NCBI GenBank assembly: GCA_005656395.1
Contig: SRSI01000047.1
Location: 62,001 to 126,000, forward strand
From: Strongyloides papillosus
Lineage: Eukaryota > Nematoda > Chromadorea > Rhabditida > Strongyloididae
Direction of reading: 5' to 3'
Length of the DNA: 64,000 nucleotides
Shown here: piece by piece, positions 1-12,100 of the stretch
Layout of the letters: the number at the start of each line of letters is the position of its first letter
How positions within the stretch are numbered: the first letter of the stretch is position 1
The notes under the pieces: generated by a model
Seen by the model: only the letters and a program-made list of their open reading frames with translations
Databases searched by the model: none
Told to the model about the DNA's origin: nothing
Program-made: the position numbers and the translations under genes

Positions 1-997
1 TATTAAGATCTAAAACCAGCTGTATCAATTTAAACATGCTAATGTACAAACAAAAAAAAGAAATGAACTTTCTAAAAGCCTTTTGGATCTTTTATATAAG
101 ATGTAATTATGCACTACTGATGAATTAACAAAATGTTTTGAATATCTATATTGAAAGTTTGAAGAATCTGCACAAACATTCAACTGTTACTAGAGAATTT
201 AATATATTACTAAAATATTATATGTTTGGTTGATCATTTGGTTGAATTTATTAGTGATTATGGGACTTTTTGTTATTTCAGTGAGCAAGACACTAAAAAT
301 TTTTATACTTGGCTTAAGAATTTCTCAATTTGTTTTCATTATATAACTTATAATACCACAAAACAATGAAAAAAAAGTTTTTTTAACGAGAACAACGAAT
401 AATTGTCATGACTTTAAAAATTGGTAATATTTTTAGAATTTTTTTATTTTTTTTACTTTTTTATACTAATTATTTAAAATTATGTAAAAATACTAAAAAA
501 ATTATGTAAAAATTATGTTTTTCGAACCTTATCATTTAAAATTTGGTACTTTTTGAGGTAAACTTACTTTTTGCCTCATAACTTCTTTCCGAGCCATAAA
601 ACCTCCTTTGAAAAAAAAATATGTTGTAGATAAGAAGTTTAGAAATCGAATGAGACCTATCTCATATTTTTTGAAATCTCGTGGTAGCCTCTGCAAAGTC
701 CCAAAAAGTGCCATTTTTGGGTATTTTTTGAGGTGAAAAACACCTTCAATTTTTAAATTTTTAAAAAAGCATAATATCTAATTTTTAATAAAAATAACAA
801 TAGAAAAAATTTTAATATTACTTTTACGGTGCGCCTCGAAGATATGAGATTTAACAAAAACAACGCGGAAAAGCGTCATTTTTGCAAAATCCCGTTTTTA
901 ATACTACGCGTTAGCGGTGTGTGATACAATCAAATAGTCATGATTGATTGTTTGTCATGAATTTTTCCATCTATAAATACTAACAAAAATACTATCG
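1..997. other. Intergenic, no gene seen
   Basis: AT-rich sequence with no convincing exon on either strand. The stretch from about 540 to 930 has the slightly more complex texture of an old transposable-element copy, with short GC-containing words such as GGTGCGCCTCGAAGATATGAG, but no terminus, coding motif or duplicated copy was found in the window. Confidence 0.5.
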
Positions 998-1048
998 CAC
1001 CCTCTCTTAGTCAACTAACATTAACCTCCTCATAGCGCAGAGAGGGTG
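998..1048. repeat. Perfect 10-bp stem hairpin
   Basis: CACCCTCTCT at 998-1007 is the exact reverse complement of AGAGAGGGTG at 1039-1048, leaving a 31-nt loop. It is GC-rich against a very AT-rich background. It could be the end of a small transposon or a structured RNA element; no partner copy is visible. Confidence 0.6.
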
Positions 1049-1313
1049 AGTTTTCCTTTTAAATTATTAACTTATTATTTAGTTTTTTATATCTCCCTTA
1101 TTTGTGAAAATAAATTATCAAATTAATCTTTTATTCTGAAACAACAACTTTGTATGAGATACATCTTGTTGAAAATCTAAATCCATCAGTTAAATGACTA
1201 CAGATATTATCATAGTTTGGTTTTCCATTGTAAAGCCAAATAGAATATAAGATTGTATTAGAAAATGAAAATCTTATTCTTTTCGGAAGATTCAAAATCA
1301 TACCACTGATAGC

Positions 1314-1721
1314 TCATATTTCAATTCTTGAGCTTTTACAAAGTTGGGCTCCATAACAATGTAACAAAATTTCTATATCTATTAATTTTACATCATTTTC
1401 CATTTGAGGCAAAATATACTTTATATTCTTTTTAACCACAAAATCAATGTCATTCATAAAATTGAATTTTAATAATTTCCAATAGCCGAAATTTCTCTCT
1501 TCAGATTCATCATAAAGGTCAGAAATAACGTAGACAGTTTTTTTCATTAGACGTCTAACAGCCTTCATTGTTTTCGCCAAATTAGGGAAATCCTTTATTT
1601 CTCCGATAAATTCTAACAATTTATTTGATATCCTATTTAATATATTGCTCTCTTTTTTTATCATAATAAATTTTGCCAAGATCTCAATTTGTTCATTAGA
1701 AACAGAATCAAAACTACCCAT
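1314..1721 (-). CDS. Hypothetical helical protein
   Basis: An ORF of 135 codons from an ATG at 1721. The same frame is open upstream to about 1782 and encodes an acidic stretch (EEFYEYYKSESDGG), so the ATG may be internal to a longer exon; a TTTTAAG acceptor-like site lies just before that extension. The protein looks mostly alpha-helical and lysine-rich, with no signal peptide or membrane segment. I recognise no family. Amino-acid composition is more varied than in the surrounding random ORFs, which is the main argument for coding. It could be one exon of a broken gene; there is no neighbour on the same strand within 10 kb to help. Confidence 0.4.
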   Translation of the reverse strand: MGSFDSVSNEQIEILAKFIMIKKESNILNRISNKLLEFIGEIKDFPNLAKTMKAVRRLMKKTVYVISDLYDESEERNFGYWKLLKFNFMNDIDFVVKKNIKYILPQMENDVKLIDIEILLHCYGAQLCKSSRIEI

Positions 1722-1782
1722 AACTTCATCATCTTTATTGCCTCCATCACTTTCACTTTTATAGTATTCATAGAATTCTTCA

Positions 1783-2897
1783 TTATTCTTAAAATCTTAT
1801 TAAATTATTCTAAATAAGAAATACCTCACATTTTCACTTAATAAAATATTGTCGATTTCGTCTATTTCTCTTTATTGAAAATTTGAATTATCAATTATTT
1901 GTGATTAACAATTAAACCATTATCTTTTTTAATATTTAGTACTTGATTTTTATTACCATCGTTTTCAACTACACCTTGAGATAACATTAATTCTTTAAAC
2001 TTAAATGATTTAGCGAATGAATTATTTTTTTTTCATAATTTTTTCTTTTTCTTGATTTTTTGCTTTGATAAATATTTTCCATTAATTAAAATTTCTATGG
2101 TTAGCAAACTTAGGTTATTTTTTAAAATATTGTGCCCTGTTAAATCGTACAATAAAAGAAGCCAAGATACCTAAACTCACTGCCTCATAAAATTAAGTAC
2201 GTTGAAAACGTAATCACTAACTATATCTAGTATGAATTTGTACCGTTCTATAAAAAATACGCTTTTAAATTTTAATAGTTGTCTTAATATTATAATTAAC
2301 AATAATGATGGTGAAAAAAGGGCTTATTTAATGAGAAAAAATAGCCATATACATATATTTAGCTTTTCCTGACCTTTCTGGAAATTTCTTTATTTTTTCC
2401 TATTCGTGGTAAAAACGTCACCATTATTTTAAAAAAATTATCTAAAGCTACTGTTCAACTCTCTATGTGCTTCTCTTAGTAAAAGTGTTCTTTATAAAAA
2501 AAGCATGTTATAATCTATTGGTGCCTTGGTATCTTTTGTTGTACAGGTATGTTAACCATCATTCCAAGAAATATAGTGGATATTAGCTATTGTTATCGAC
2601 CATTACAAAGGATAGTTATAATTTTATTAAATTTATTACATTTCAGATTAAAAAAAGATATTAAATAATTTTATTAAAGATAAAGAAATCAATCAGGATT
2701 CCTATTTTTCAAAAAGAAAATGTAAAAGTATATTAAAATTTTATTCTTTAAATTATGTTCATTTATGTTGCATTTCCTAAGCCTCCATTAGCTTGGTTAA
2801 TGCAACATTACTTTTATTTTGATGTTTCATACTTTTCTTAATAATAACATTAAAATATTTTAAATATCTTTACAAGATGTTTAAATATAGTAAATAG
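1783..2897. other. Intergenic, nothing recognised
   Basis: AT-rich sequence with no exon, repeat partner or motif that I can support on either strand. Confidence 0.5.
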
Positions 2898-3179
2898 CAT
2901 TTAGATTACACGTTAAAAAACAAGCGTGATTCAACATCACCGTTTGACAGTAATTTCTTGACTGAAGAAGATTATAAAGAAATTTATAAGGATATTGATA
3001 ATGTAAAAAATAAGGGTAAAAAAAGAGCAATAGCTGATGAAAAAACAGGAATTGATAGAGGAATAGAAAATGGTGGTAGTTATTATGGAAAACGTTTAAA
3101 GGCTACACTGAAAAAATTTTGTTACAATATTTCAATAAATTCGACAAACATGCATAGTTTGTTAATGGTTACAAATTGA
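2898..3179 (+). CDS. Exon-like ORF, acidic/lysine-rich protein fragment
   Basis: The open frame begins just after a TAG at the end of AAATAG (a possible splice acceptor at 2895-2897) and runs to a stop at 3177-3179. It encodes a charged, probably coiled segment (TEEDYKEIYKDIDNVKNKGKK) followed by a glycine-containing stretch. There is no in-frame ATG near its start, so it fits an internal or 3' exon better than a complete gene. A possible donor (GGTG followed by GTAGTT) occurs near 3072. It lies on the same strand 1.4 kb before the BEN-like gene and could be an upstream exon of it. That link is inference. Confidence 0.35.
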   Translation, partial: HLDYTLKNKRDSTSPFDSNFLTEEDYKEIYKDIDNVKNKGKKRAIADEKTGIDRGIENGGSYYGKRLKATLKKFCYNISINSTNMHSLLMVTN

Positions 3180-4565
3180 ATTTAAATTCAAATTTTCTTA
3201 AATAATGCAATCATAATATTGTTACCAAAATGAATATTTCAGACTGTTTTAATAAAATATTTTACATTGTAATCAGTCAAACAAACTATAGTGTTTTGTA
3301 CAACGGTTACAGACCGTTTTATTCAGAAAAACATAATGAATAATAAAAATTATAACAATAATGATTTTATATAAATTAAATATATATTTTATTTCAATTG
3401 TATTTTTAAGTAATGCAAATCTTAGAGTATAACTTTTCCTTTATAATATATTATTATTTACTTTATTAAAAGTCAAATTTGTGTAAACATAAAAATATTT
3501 CAACAAAAATTATTTTTTTAAACATTCGAAAAAAAAAACAATAACATTTTATTTATTTGGTTACTTTTTTCCTAATTTTTTTGGTTTATTAACTAAAAAA
3601 ATTTATTTGAGTTTATGTTTGTTTTCATTTTTTAATTTTTCTAGCTAACCTTTATAAACTAATTGCTTTTTTGAGTTGTAATTTTAAATAAATTATTTGA
3701 CAATTTTTTTAAATGTTGATAACGTATGATATAAATTTTATTTAATAACAAATGATATATTTGATCTTTAAAAATTTCTCTTCAACTTAAATTTAAAAAA
3801 ACATTAAACAAAAAAACAATATACACAAAAAATAACAATCTTTTTAAAATGATTTTGAAAGATAATGTAAAAAAGTAATTTATAGTAATTCGAATTATAA
3901 AAAACACATTAATAAACTTTGATTTAATGTAAAATTGTAAGAATTTTTATAAAAAATATTTATCAATACATCATAGTGTCTTTGTTAATATATTTTAATT
4001 ATTCGAATTATTGTAATTTACTTTTTATGTATTTTTTCAAATCATTTGAAAAATCAAACTTACAGAAGTTTAAAAGCATTATTTATCTCTTTTCATAACA
4101 AAAAAATAACTTTTAAATGCTTTGATTATAAGAAGGGTATGATAAGATAATATTTTAAATAAATCATACTTGTATAGTTAAATAATTATTGCTTTTCATT
4201 AATATTACTATTAAATTTCCAAATTTCTAAAATTTATATTTTCTAAACTATTTAAAAATAATTAAATGTTATTCTGAATATCATTCATTGTATTTCGTAT
4301 TATAAATATATTTTTTATTATGAATATCATGACATTTTTTTTTCTAAAATTATCATTGAAATATTCAAAAACTTATAAAATATGTTGTACAGATATATAT
4401 TGTAACGGAGATACAAAAAATACCTGTTTGTTCGAACTGTTACAAGTCTAATTTTTTTTACATACATAAAATTTTTTATTAAATAATCTTTATGGTTTGC
4501 TAATATAACATACATTTTTATTTTCTTCAAACAATATTAATTATATTGTAACCAAAATTTTCCAG
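3180..4565. other. Intergenic or large intron, nothing recognised
   Basis: Very AT-rich with long homopolymer runs. No exon or repeat with a partner elsewhere was found. If the flanking exon-like ORFs belong to one gene this would be its intron. Confidence 0.45.
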
Positions 4566-5617
4566 TGTAATGTAAAAACTATCGAGGAGAAGGCCCATGA
4601 ACCCGAGAGAAAAATAACTAGTGATGGTCTTAGTTTAGTCGATGGGATTACTACCCCTGGTCAAAAAGATAAGAGAGGTAGTGATGTAACTTCTGATGAT
4701 GATGTTGTTGATGAAAGTAAAAACTGTGAGTTTTAACATATTATAAAATATTTAATGTATTTTAGATAGATTAACAGGTGACACATGGAAGGTGAATAGT
4801 ATACATAAATGTACTTTTAACTTAATTTTGCTTGCGTATCATTTAATTCAATATATTTCAGCTTGTCATTCATCACAGTCTCCTTCCTTAGAAACTGCAA
4901 GATATACTGGTCGAATGAATAGTCAAGGAACTAGAGCATCCAGCAACAAGTATAACATTTTGATTGAAAAAATTAAGATGCTTATGAACATTGTAGCTGA
5001 ATTGACAGAAGAAGTTAAAGAAATTAAACAAAAAAGGAGGGTTGTTGAGAAAAAAATGATAAAATAATGTACTCAAAATGGAATATAACTATTGATGGAA
5101 AATCTATTTCACTATATGGTATCTCATTCAGTGACAAAGAAGAAGCACTACGAACATATCGACACCATACGATTGTTGTAAGTTGTATTTTATATAAAAA
5201 TATTTTTTTTTAAGAATAGTAAAATAAAACTGAAGCTGTTGACTTAATAGAAAATGTTATTTAATATTCGTACTGGGGCTCCTGGATAAATTACAAATTT
5301 TCGGAAAGTACTTAATGGATAATCTTTTCACCAACGAACAGTTGATAAAATACAGATTTAATGTTGGATTTTACAGGACATCAAAGATAATACCCTTACC
5401 AAGGGAAATAAAAAATGAAGTCATAGCATTACTAAAATACGCAGGAGTTTCACTTATTGAAGAGGACCAAAGATATAAGTACTTGTCTGACTTGTTTGAG
5501 GCGATTAACACAAGATCATCGAACCGGAAACTTAACAGGGGTGGGCAGTATTGTAGAAGAGAAGGAGTAAACTTAGCATATTATGAAAACGACGATAGTC
5601 GACGAAGCAACCGGTGA
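4566..5617 (+). CDS. Spliced gene with BEN-like C-terminal domain
   Basis: A plus-strand exon chain. Exon A begins after TTTTCCAG and runs 4566-4725 in phase 1, encoding an acidic segment with KDKRGSDVTSDDD. An intron of 136 bp (GTGAGT to TTTCAG, 4726-4861) joins in frame to exon B, 4862 to about 5064, which gives a coiled coil (IEKIKMLMNIVAELTEEVKE). A short open frame 5067-5177, ending at GTAAGT, and the ORF ending at 5617 follow, but their joins need a frameshift or a splice I cannot place. The last ORF has KYLMDNLFTNEQLIKYRF followed by LPREIKNEVIALLKYAG. This aligns residue by residue with the minus-strand ORF at 34833-35275 (KYVADILIPNSQILKFYF). The pattern, helix, LF..E.L, short loop, then a helix ending in V or Y, resembles BEN domains, which bind DNA or scaffold chromatin. 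The BEN assignment is tentative; the homology between the two loci is seen directly. The gene is probably damaged. Confidence 0.5.
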
Positions 5618-6840
5618 ATAATTTATGGACAATTAAAGGTAAAATTGAAGATCAATTAACAGTTGATTTTTGAATAATAAAATCACATATCTCTTTTTTT
5701 TTGTTTTATCATTGCAATTTTTTTAATCATCGTAATCTAAATAAAATATTTGTTAACTAAATTGATTTTAATATGATTTGAACAAGTTATGTATATAATA
5801 AATTTATTTTAAAATTTTAATATAGTCGAAAAAATGTTTAAATATAGTTTAAACATAGTCACTAGCAGTCGTAGAATAAAGGTAACGGTCAGACTATATT
5901 ATAGCTCAGATTAGTCTAAAATTATCTAAATGGTCTAACCGGGTATAATTATAATCCTCAAATCGTTAATAAACAATAAAAAACAATTGTTAGAAAATCA
6001 TCAATTAATTTTGTAGTTAAACTATGTGAATTATAGATTATTATTTTTCTTAAAATTTTTTTAATAACAAGCAAAATGCATCATTAAAATATACTGCAAT
6101 GTCAGCATTAAACATAGATAAAAATAGTATGTCATTTTTATATTCAACAAAATACTGAATATAACTTCTAGCACAATCTACATTTGACTAGCATTAAACT
6201 TCTTTGTTATCTAAAAAAAAGTTTAACACATCGACATGTTTGTTTGTAAAATTATGTAAAGTTATACCGCCTTCATTTATTATATAAAAGTATTCATTTT
6301 TACATTACATTTGTCATTTCATCTGAAATGATTATTGGAATATATAGTAGAAATAAGTAAGTATATAATATTCTATTTGAATGATAAATAACATTTTATT
6401 AAACTATAAATTTTTAATAATGTATTTATTCCCCCAATCTTTTATATAGTAACTTGTACAATCTTTGTAATTTGAAAAGAGTATTGTTCAAAAGAAAGAA
6501 TGAATGAATAATGTACTTCTATTTTAATAAAAAAACAATAACTAATACAATATAAATGATCAGCATAAAAAACAGAACTAATGATACTAAGAAAATTAAG
6601 AAAATTGGTAACATGTCGATTCACTATCAGTTTTTATGTAAAATTCAAGAAAAATTGTAAAGTCTGTTTTGTTTTTTTGACATCTTTTATAACACTACAA
6701 TATATAACACTTTGGGAAAAAGTTACTTTGTATTATATAATACTTAATACTATATTATAATTTAATGTGAAGTATTATATATAAATTATTATATAATAAT
6801 GTTTAAAATAGAAGAAACAGTTTGCATTCATTGGTAAAGA
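5618..6840. other. Intergenic, nothing recognised
   Basis: No exon, repeat partner or RNA gene that I can support. Minus-strand ORFs in 6442-7070 are low-complexity shadows of AT-rich DNA or of the gene that follows. Confidence 0.5.
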
Positions 6841-7506
6841 GACATTTCAATTTACCGCATTTAAAGGAATCAACAATTGTGGGTGTATACAAAAAAATGT
6901 GGTGAAGAAATAAATAATGAAGTGGAAATCCTTATTAAAGAAGAACGTTTCCAAAAGAACAAAAAGAAAGTTAACGAATTGTTAAATCTCCAAAGAAAAA
7001 TTGAATCATTTTCGCAGTACATCTTCAAAAATTGGTTGGCATCTGCAGAACAAAGAAAATTAATATGCAAATTTGGAAAGGATATCAGAACAACAAATGT
7101 GTGTGAATCATTTCACACAGTATGCAAATCAAAAGAATGTTTAGATGTCTATACGGTTGAAAGATCATTTAAAAATATAAGGATACTCTTTGAGAACATC
7201 GAAATTGAATTGAAAAGGCTCCATATGTCCAATAGAGATTTGCCAAATCAAAAATTAAAATACAGAGTAATTAGTAAAAAACTGCACAAATTACAAACTT
7301 CATATAGTTTCGAAAATACGGATAACTGTATCAAATTTTTAGATGAAATAAAAAGCAAGATATTTGTTGAAAAAGTTGTTGCTGATGAATTTGGAAACTA
7401 TAGACATGAAGGTATTCAAGAAATATGTCAAGAGAAAGAAGCACATATGAGAAAAAGTGATGTTAGACATGGGAAAAACACTTTCACTTCACCTATTAAA
7501 AAAAAA
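6841..7506 (+). pseudogene. MULE transposase-like C-terminal region
   Basis: The frame encodes a short FNLPHL-like lead, a helical lysine-rich segment, then FSQYIFKNWLAS and, about 20 residues later, RTTNVCESFH. In Mutator-like (MULE) transposases the region after the DDE core has the same order: a YF..W element followed by R-T-N-N-x-x-E-x-x-H. The catalytic DDE core upstream is absent or lies beyond a break. A second frame shift near 6890 (an A7 run) is suspected because the LP motif is in another frame. At an A9 run (7498-7506) the frame changes by one base and continues directly into the deubiquitinase ORF, so the two were probably one protein. A chance juxtaposition cannot be excluded, but no stop lies between them once the A9 shift is allowed. 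Confidence 0.5.
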
Positions 7507-8420
7507 GTAAAAGAAATCAGATATCTGAAGAGCTTTCGACCCCAAAACTTTTAAATTTAGATCATGGACCAAAAAGAATGGAATCAACAGGCACTCAATG
7601 TTTTGCTAACTCTGCTATGCAGCTAGTATTTTTATGTGACGATTTTCTTGAAAATGCTACAGTTGTAAAAGATAATTATGCAATGGCATTAACAAAAACT
7701 TACTCGCAATTCAAAATGTTGCCTAAGCATTCTTATTTACGACCAGCTGACAATGATTTCTACAATATTGAGGAAAACAAGAAATTTATATACAGCAAAC
7801 AACATGAATCAGCTGCAGAATTTCTTTTCTTCATACTTGATCAGTTTCAAAGCCGTACTTCAGACTTAATGGAATGTCTTAATTATAAAGAAGAAAATAG
7901 TCTAATCTGCGAACACTGTAAAACTAGCAGAATAATAAGTGAATTTAAAGCGCCTATATTAAATATAAATATCGATGAAATCAATAACATGAAAGATATG
8001 AATAGTGTAATAAAAGGGATGTTGGAATATGAAATAGATAGTGTTGCTCGTAAATGCTCAATATGCAACAAGATTTTCGCAAACATGATTAAGAAACGGA
8101 TAATAAGAAAATATCCAAAATATTTATTTGTGGAACTTACAAAAAATATCATGGATAAAGATTCTGAAAGTATGGGCATTGACTTCATATCTTCAAAAGA
8201 TTCTGTGTATGTAAATGAATTCTTCATACCAAATACGCCGTATAAACTGAAAGGATTTATTGCATACGAGAAATTTGGATGTAGAACAGGGCATTATGTA
8301 ACTTATGTACGTTATAAAGATAAGTGGCATTGCCTTAATGATAGTCAAAAGCCTAAAAAAATGGATGAAAACGAATTACCTACAGAAAGATCCACTGTTT
8401 TGCTTTATGAAATGAAATAA
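7507..8420 (+). CDS. USP-type ubiquitin C-terminal hydrolase domain
   Basis: From the first ATG at 7578 the ORF is 280 residues; the frame is open back to the A9 run near 7506. It has the landmarks of the USP (peptidase C19) fold in order. The Cys box is STGTQCFANSAMQ, with the nucleophile codon at 7599-7601. Next come HESAAEFLFFILDQF, matching the QQDAxEF box, and two C-x-x-C pairs (CEHC and CSIC) forming the zinc finger of the palm. LFVELTK matches the L-x-L-x-R strand, and the His box is GHYVTYVRYKDKWHCLND, with the third catalytic residue in LND. USPs cleave ubiquitin from proteins. All three catalytic positions appear present, so activity is possible. The usual N-x-G-N-T-C is degenerate (T in place of N). 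A deubiquitinase attached to a MULE-like transposase tail is unusual; ULP1-type proteases, not USPs, are the known protease partners of some MULEs. Confidence 0.8.
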
Positions 8421-8993
8421 TAATAATAAATTATTTATTTTTTATGACAGATTAATGAAAGTTTTTCTTCTATTTTGTTTTTTTGATAAATACTATTTCC
8501 TTATTCAAAAATATATCTAAAATTTCTTCTAAATTCAACAGTTTATTATTGCATTGATGACATTCATCATAATTATTAATATAGAGCTTTGATTGTGATA
8601 ATATTTTTAATTTGTGTAGTAGGTGTTTTATCATATCATTACATTTGTATTGAACGGTTGACTGAAGAGGAACGAAAATCAATCTATTCAACAAAAACAA
8701 CTAAAGATCAAATATGTACGCATGAAATACTATCAAGGTCTTCTGAAGAGTATATAAGAAATAAAATTTATATAAAATATGTGTTAGTAATTTCGGTATA
8801 TCAATAGACATCTAATATAATATTAATATTTATGCATTCATAACATGGAGATTCCACGTTGAACTAATTTATTTCTGCGTCCGCTAAAAATTTACTATTC
8901 TCGAGATTAGATAATACTGCTATTATTCGTCTATAGCAGATATATTATATGTATTATATGGGTATAACTTTATAATTGAACATTGTAGACCTT
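8421..8993. other. Spacer before the Ty3 element
   Basis: No clear gene. A plus-strand ORF at 8589-8807 contains ERLTEEERKSIY but has no supporting start or splice context. The 5' LTR of the retroelement that follows should end near 8993, but no copy of the sequence after its 3' polypurine tract is found here. Confidence 0.4.
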
Positions 8994-9011
8994 TGGCGCA
9001 TGAAGACGATA
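8994..9011 (+). other. Putative primer-binding site of Ty3/gypsy element
   Basis: TGGCGCATGAAGACGATA lies 155 bp before the polyprotein start. Many Ty3/gypsy elements have a primer-binding site starting TGGCGC directly after the 5' LTR. The LTR itself cannot be confirmed, so this is suggestive only. Confidence 0.35.
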
Positions 9012-9148
9012 TTTCGCCGGACTAAACGCAATGATGCGGACATTTTAAGTTTTGAAACTGTAGTTAAAAGTTGAAGCCTCAATAGCGCAAGAATCAAGAG
9101 GACACTCTTAACAAAAGCGCAGAAGAACAACAAGAGGTTTATCAACAC

Positions 9149-12100
9149 ATGAAGCAGGAATTTGACAGCCTACGCAGGAAATATGGAATCACAGCCGAAT
9201 TACAACCACCAATATTCAAATTCAAAGTTACAGATACCACAGAACAACAAAACAAATTGAATCAGGATTTAATGAAGAACATACGACCAGATGGACTTTT
9301 AGTACCTTTTAATGGCACATCAGTACGCGACTTGGAAAAATGGATTAACCAAACATTGAACATGCTTAAGACGATTGCCTTGACCGAAGAACGTATTCCC
9401 CTAATGATGAAAATTGCTAAAAATTACTTGAATAAGCTCATACCAGATAGAAACAGATTTGATAACATTATGAAACGTGCATGGACTAACAAAGAAGATG
9501 ACATTGAAACAATATTTAACAAAATGATGAATATTTTACATTCTTCTGGAATTGCTGAAAATGAGAAATGTAAATTGGAAGCACCAATACAAGGTCAGAA
9601 TGAATCCGTTTTGAATTATAGCAAACGCTTTGAAGAATATCATAAGCAACTGAAAGGAACAGATGAATTCAAAAGAATCATTCATGCTGATACTATTAGT
9701 ACGAGACTTTATGCTCTTTTATTAAAAGAATTGAACAATTCTATTAAGAAACACCTTCCAATACCAGGTTTACAAAAGATGAAGTATGAAGAAGTTATTG
9801 AAAAACTTACAGAAGTAGAAAATACTGCCTTAATATTCGGAGATAGTAACCAGATTAATGCTATTAACAACCAACGTCCATTCAAAAAAAATTTTTTAAT
9901 AAGAACAACAGAAACTACAACTCAGAGAGCACGTGCCGCGAGTGGACAGCCTATGAAATTTGAGGGAGAAGTTGATGTTTACTTAACAATTGGAAATAGA
10001 CATATTGCAGTACCAACTCTCATAAGTAAAGAAATTAATCGTGATTTCATAATTGAACGGCAAACATTAAAAGAAATGGGAGACAGTACACTTTTTAACT
10101 GGAAACGTGGAAGGATAGAAATAGGAAATCATTTCTATGATATCAAGAATTCATCCAAGGTATATTCAAAAAAGAAAGTTACATTATCACCCTATTCATC
10201 AAATATTATTCATTGTGGATTACAAGCAAACAATTTTCCTTATGAAAACGGTTATTTTACTGTGAATGATACATTCAGAAAGGATAATCTTTTACTAACT
10301 TGTAACCAGATAGGTAATATTCATGATAATATGTATGCGGTATTAGTAATCAACATGGGAAACAATCCCGTCACGTTACCAAAAAATAAGCAAATTGGAA
10401 GAATTGCAGGTATTATAGCTGAAACTGATAATTTTGTTACTATCAAAGGAGAGGAGCTAATACCTGATGGAGGAGATTGGGAAGAAAATCTACCACCGTA
10501 TCCTGTGAATAAGATCTTGTCAGATAATGAATTACTTTCACTTATTAACTGGAAGGACTGTAATTTATCAAAAGAAAATATAAAGAAACTAAAAAGAATC
10601 ATCGTTAAGTACAAAAGAGTTTTTCATGAATATGATGGCAAGATAGGGAGATACAAAGGGAAAGAAAAGTTGACTATCCGATTGAAAGACAAAAATTCAT
10701 CACCAAAACCTATAAGAGTACAGCAATTGTCGAGAGAAAAAGAAGCTGAAATTAAACGTCAAATAAAGCAGATGATTGAAGAAGATATGATAGAACCATC
10801 ACGTAGTCCCTACCTTTCAAGAGTTGTGTTAGTTAAGAAAAAGGATTCGAATTGGCGCTTTGTAGTGGACTTTCGAAGAATCAATTCATTAGTTGAAGCA
10901 CAGAGTCATCATATACCAAAAATACAAAATATTCTCAATGAAGCAGCTGGAAAACGATTTTATTCAACATTCGATTTAAATTCTGGATTTCACCAAATAG
11001 CTTTGGATTCATCATCTAGGAAATTAGCTTCATTTGTTACCCATCAAGGTATCTTTAGTTATAAAGTTATGCCTATGGGGTTAACGGGAAGCCCAGACGC
11101 ATTTCAAAGAATTATGGAAACTGTTCTTTTCGGACTTGTAAACACTTTTGTATACATCGACGACATTTTGACAGCCTCAGATGATGAGAAAAAACATTTA
11201 GAGAATATTGAAGCAATCCTTAAACGTATACAAGACAACGGTATGAATATATCATTGAAGAAAAGTAGTTTTGGTCTATTACAAATAAATTACTTAGGTT
11301 ATACTATTGACTTTCATGGAATTACGCCAAACCAAGACAAAATAGCGGCTTTGGAAAAGAAACAGACTCCAAAAACGGCTAAAGAAGTAAAATCATTCAT
11401 GGGAGCTGCATCTTATTTCCGCAGACACATACCAAACTTTGCACGTATCGCTGAACCATTGTATCGTATTACTAATGAGTTCATTTGGACTGCAGAACAG
11501 GAAACTGCTTTTCAAAACATAAAGAAAGCTTTATTAAATGCGGCTTGTCTTAAGAAACCAGATAGTCGTGGAAAATATGAAATTCAAACGGATGCATCTA
11601 ATCAAGGCATTGGAGCTGTACTTATTCAAGACAACCGCCCAGTAGCTTTCATATCCCGATCATTAACAAAAAGCGAAAAGAATTATCCACCCATAAAACT
11701 GGAGGCAATTGCTTTGATATACGCAATGCGCACCTTCAAAAGTTATATTTATGGTAAACAAATCCAAGTCTACACGGATCACAAGCCACTATTGGCACTG
11801 ATTAAAAATAAAAATTTAAAAGGAATATTGGAACGCTTCCAACTTGCTATTATGGAATTCGATGTTAAGATTGACTATGTCAAAGGTCCTGATAATCACA
11901 TGGCAGATTATCTTTCAAGAGAAACGTTTAACCTCATAGCAGCCCCAGATGCTGCATTTCCAGTAATGACACACCCATATGATACACCCTATAACATCAA
12001 AAATTTCATTAATTACTACACGGCAGAAAACAACTATAAATACGAAGGTAAAGCCTTGACCACCGTTTGTAACATGAATCGTTTCTACGTTCTTAAAACA

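Noticed and set aside
7883..8227. 114-codon antisense ORF in the USP gene
   Set aside because: Shadow of the conserved plus-strand USP frame.
8589..8807. 72-codon ORF with a hydrophobic start and ERLTEEERKSIY
   Set aside because: No conserved motif, overlapping minus-strand ORF of equal quality, no splice or promoter context; left undecided.
10321..10614. 97-codon antisense ORF inside the Ty3 polyprotein
   Set aside because: Shadow of the RT-containing frame; no motif or start context.
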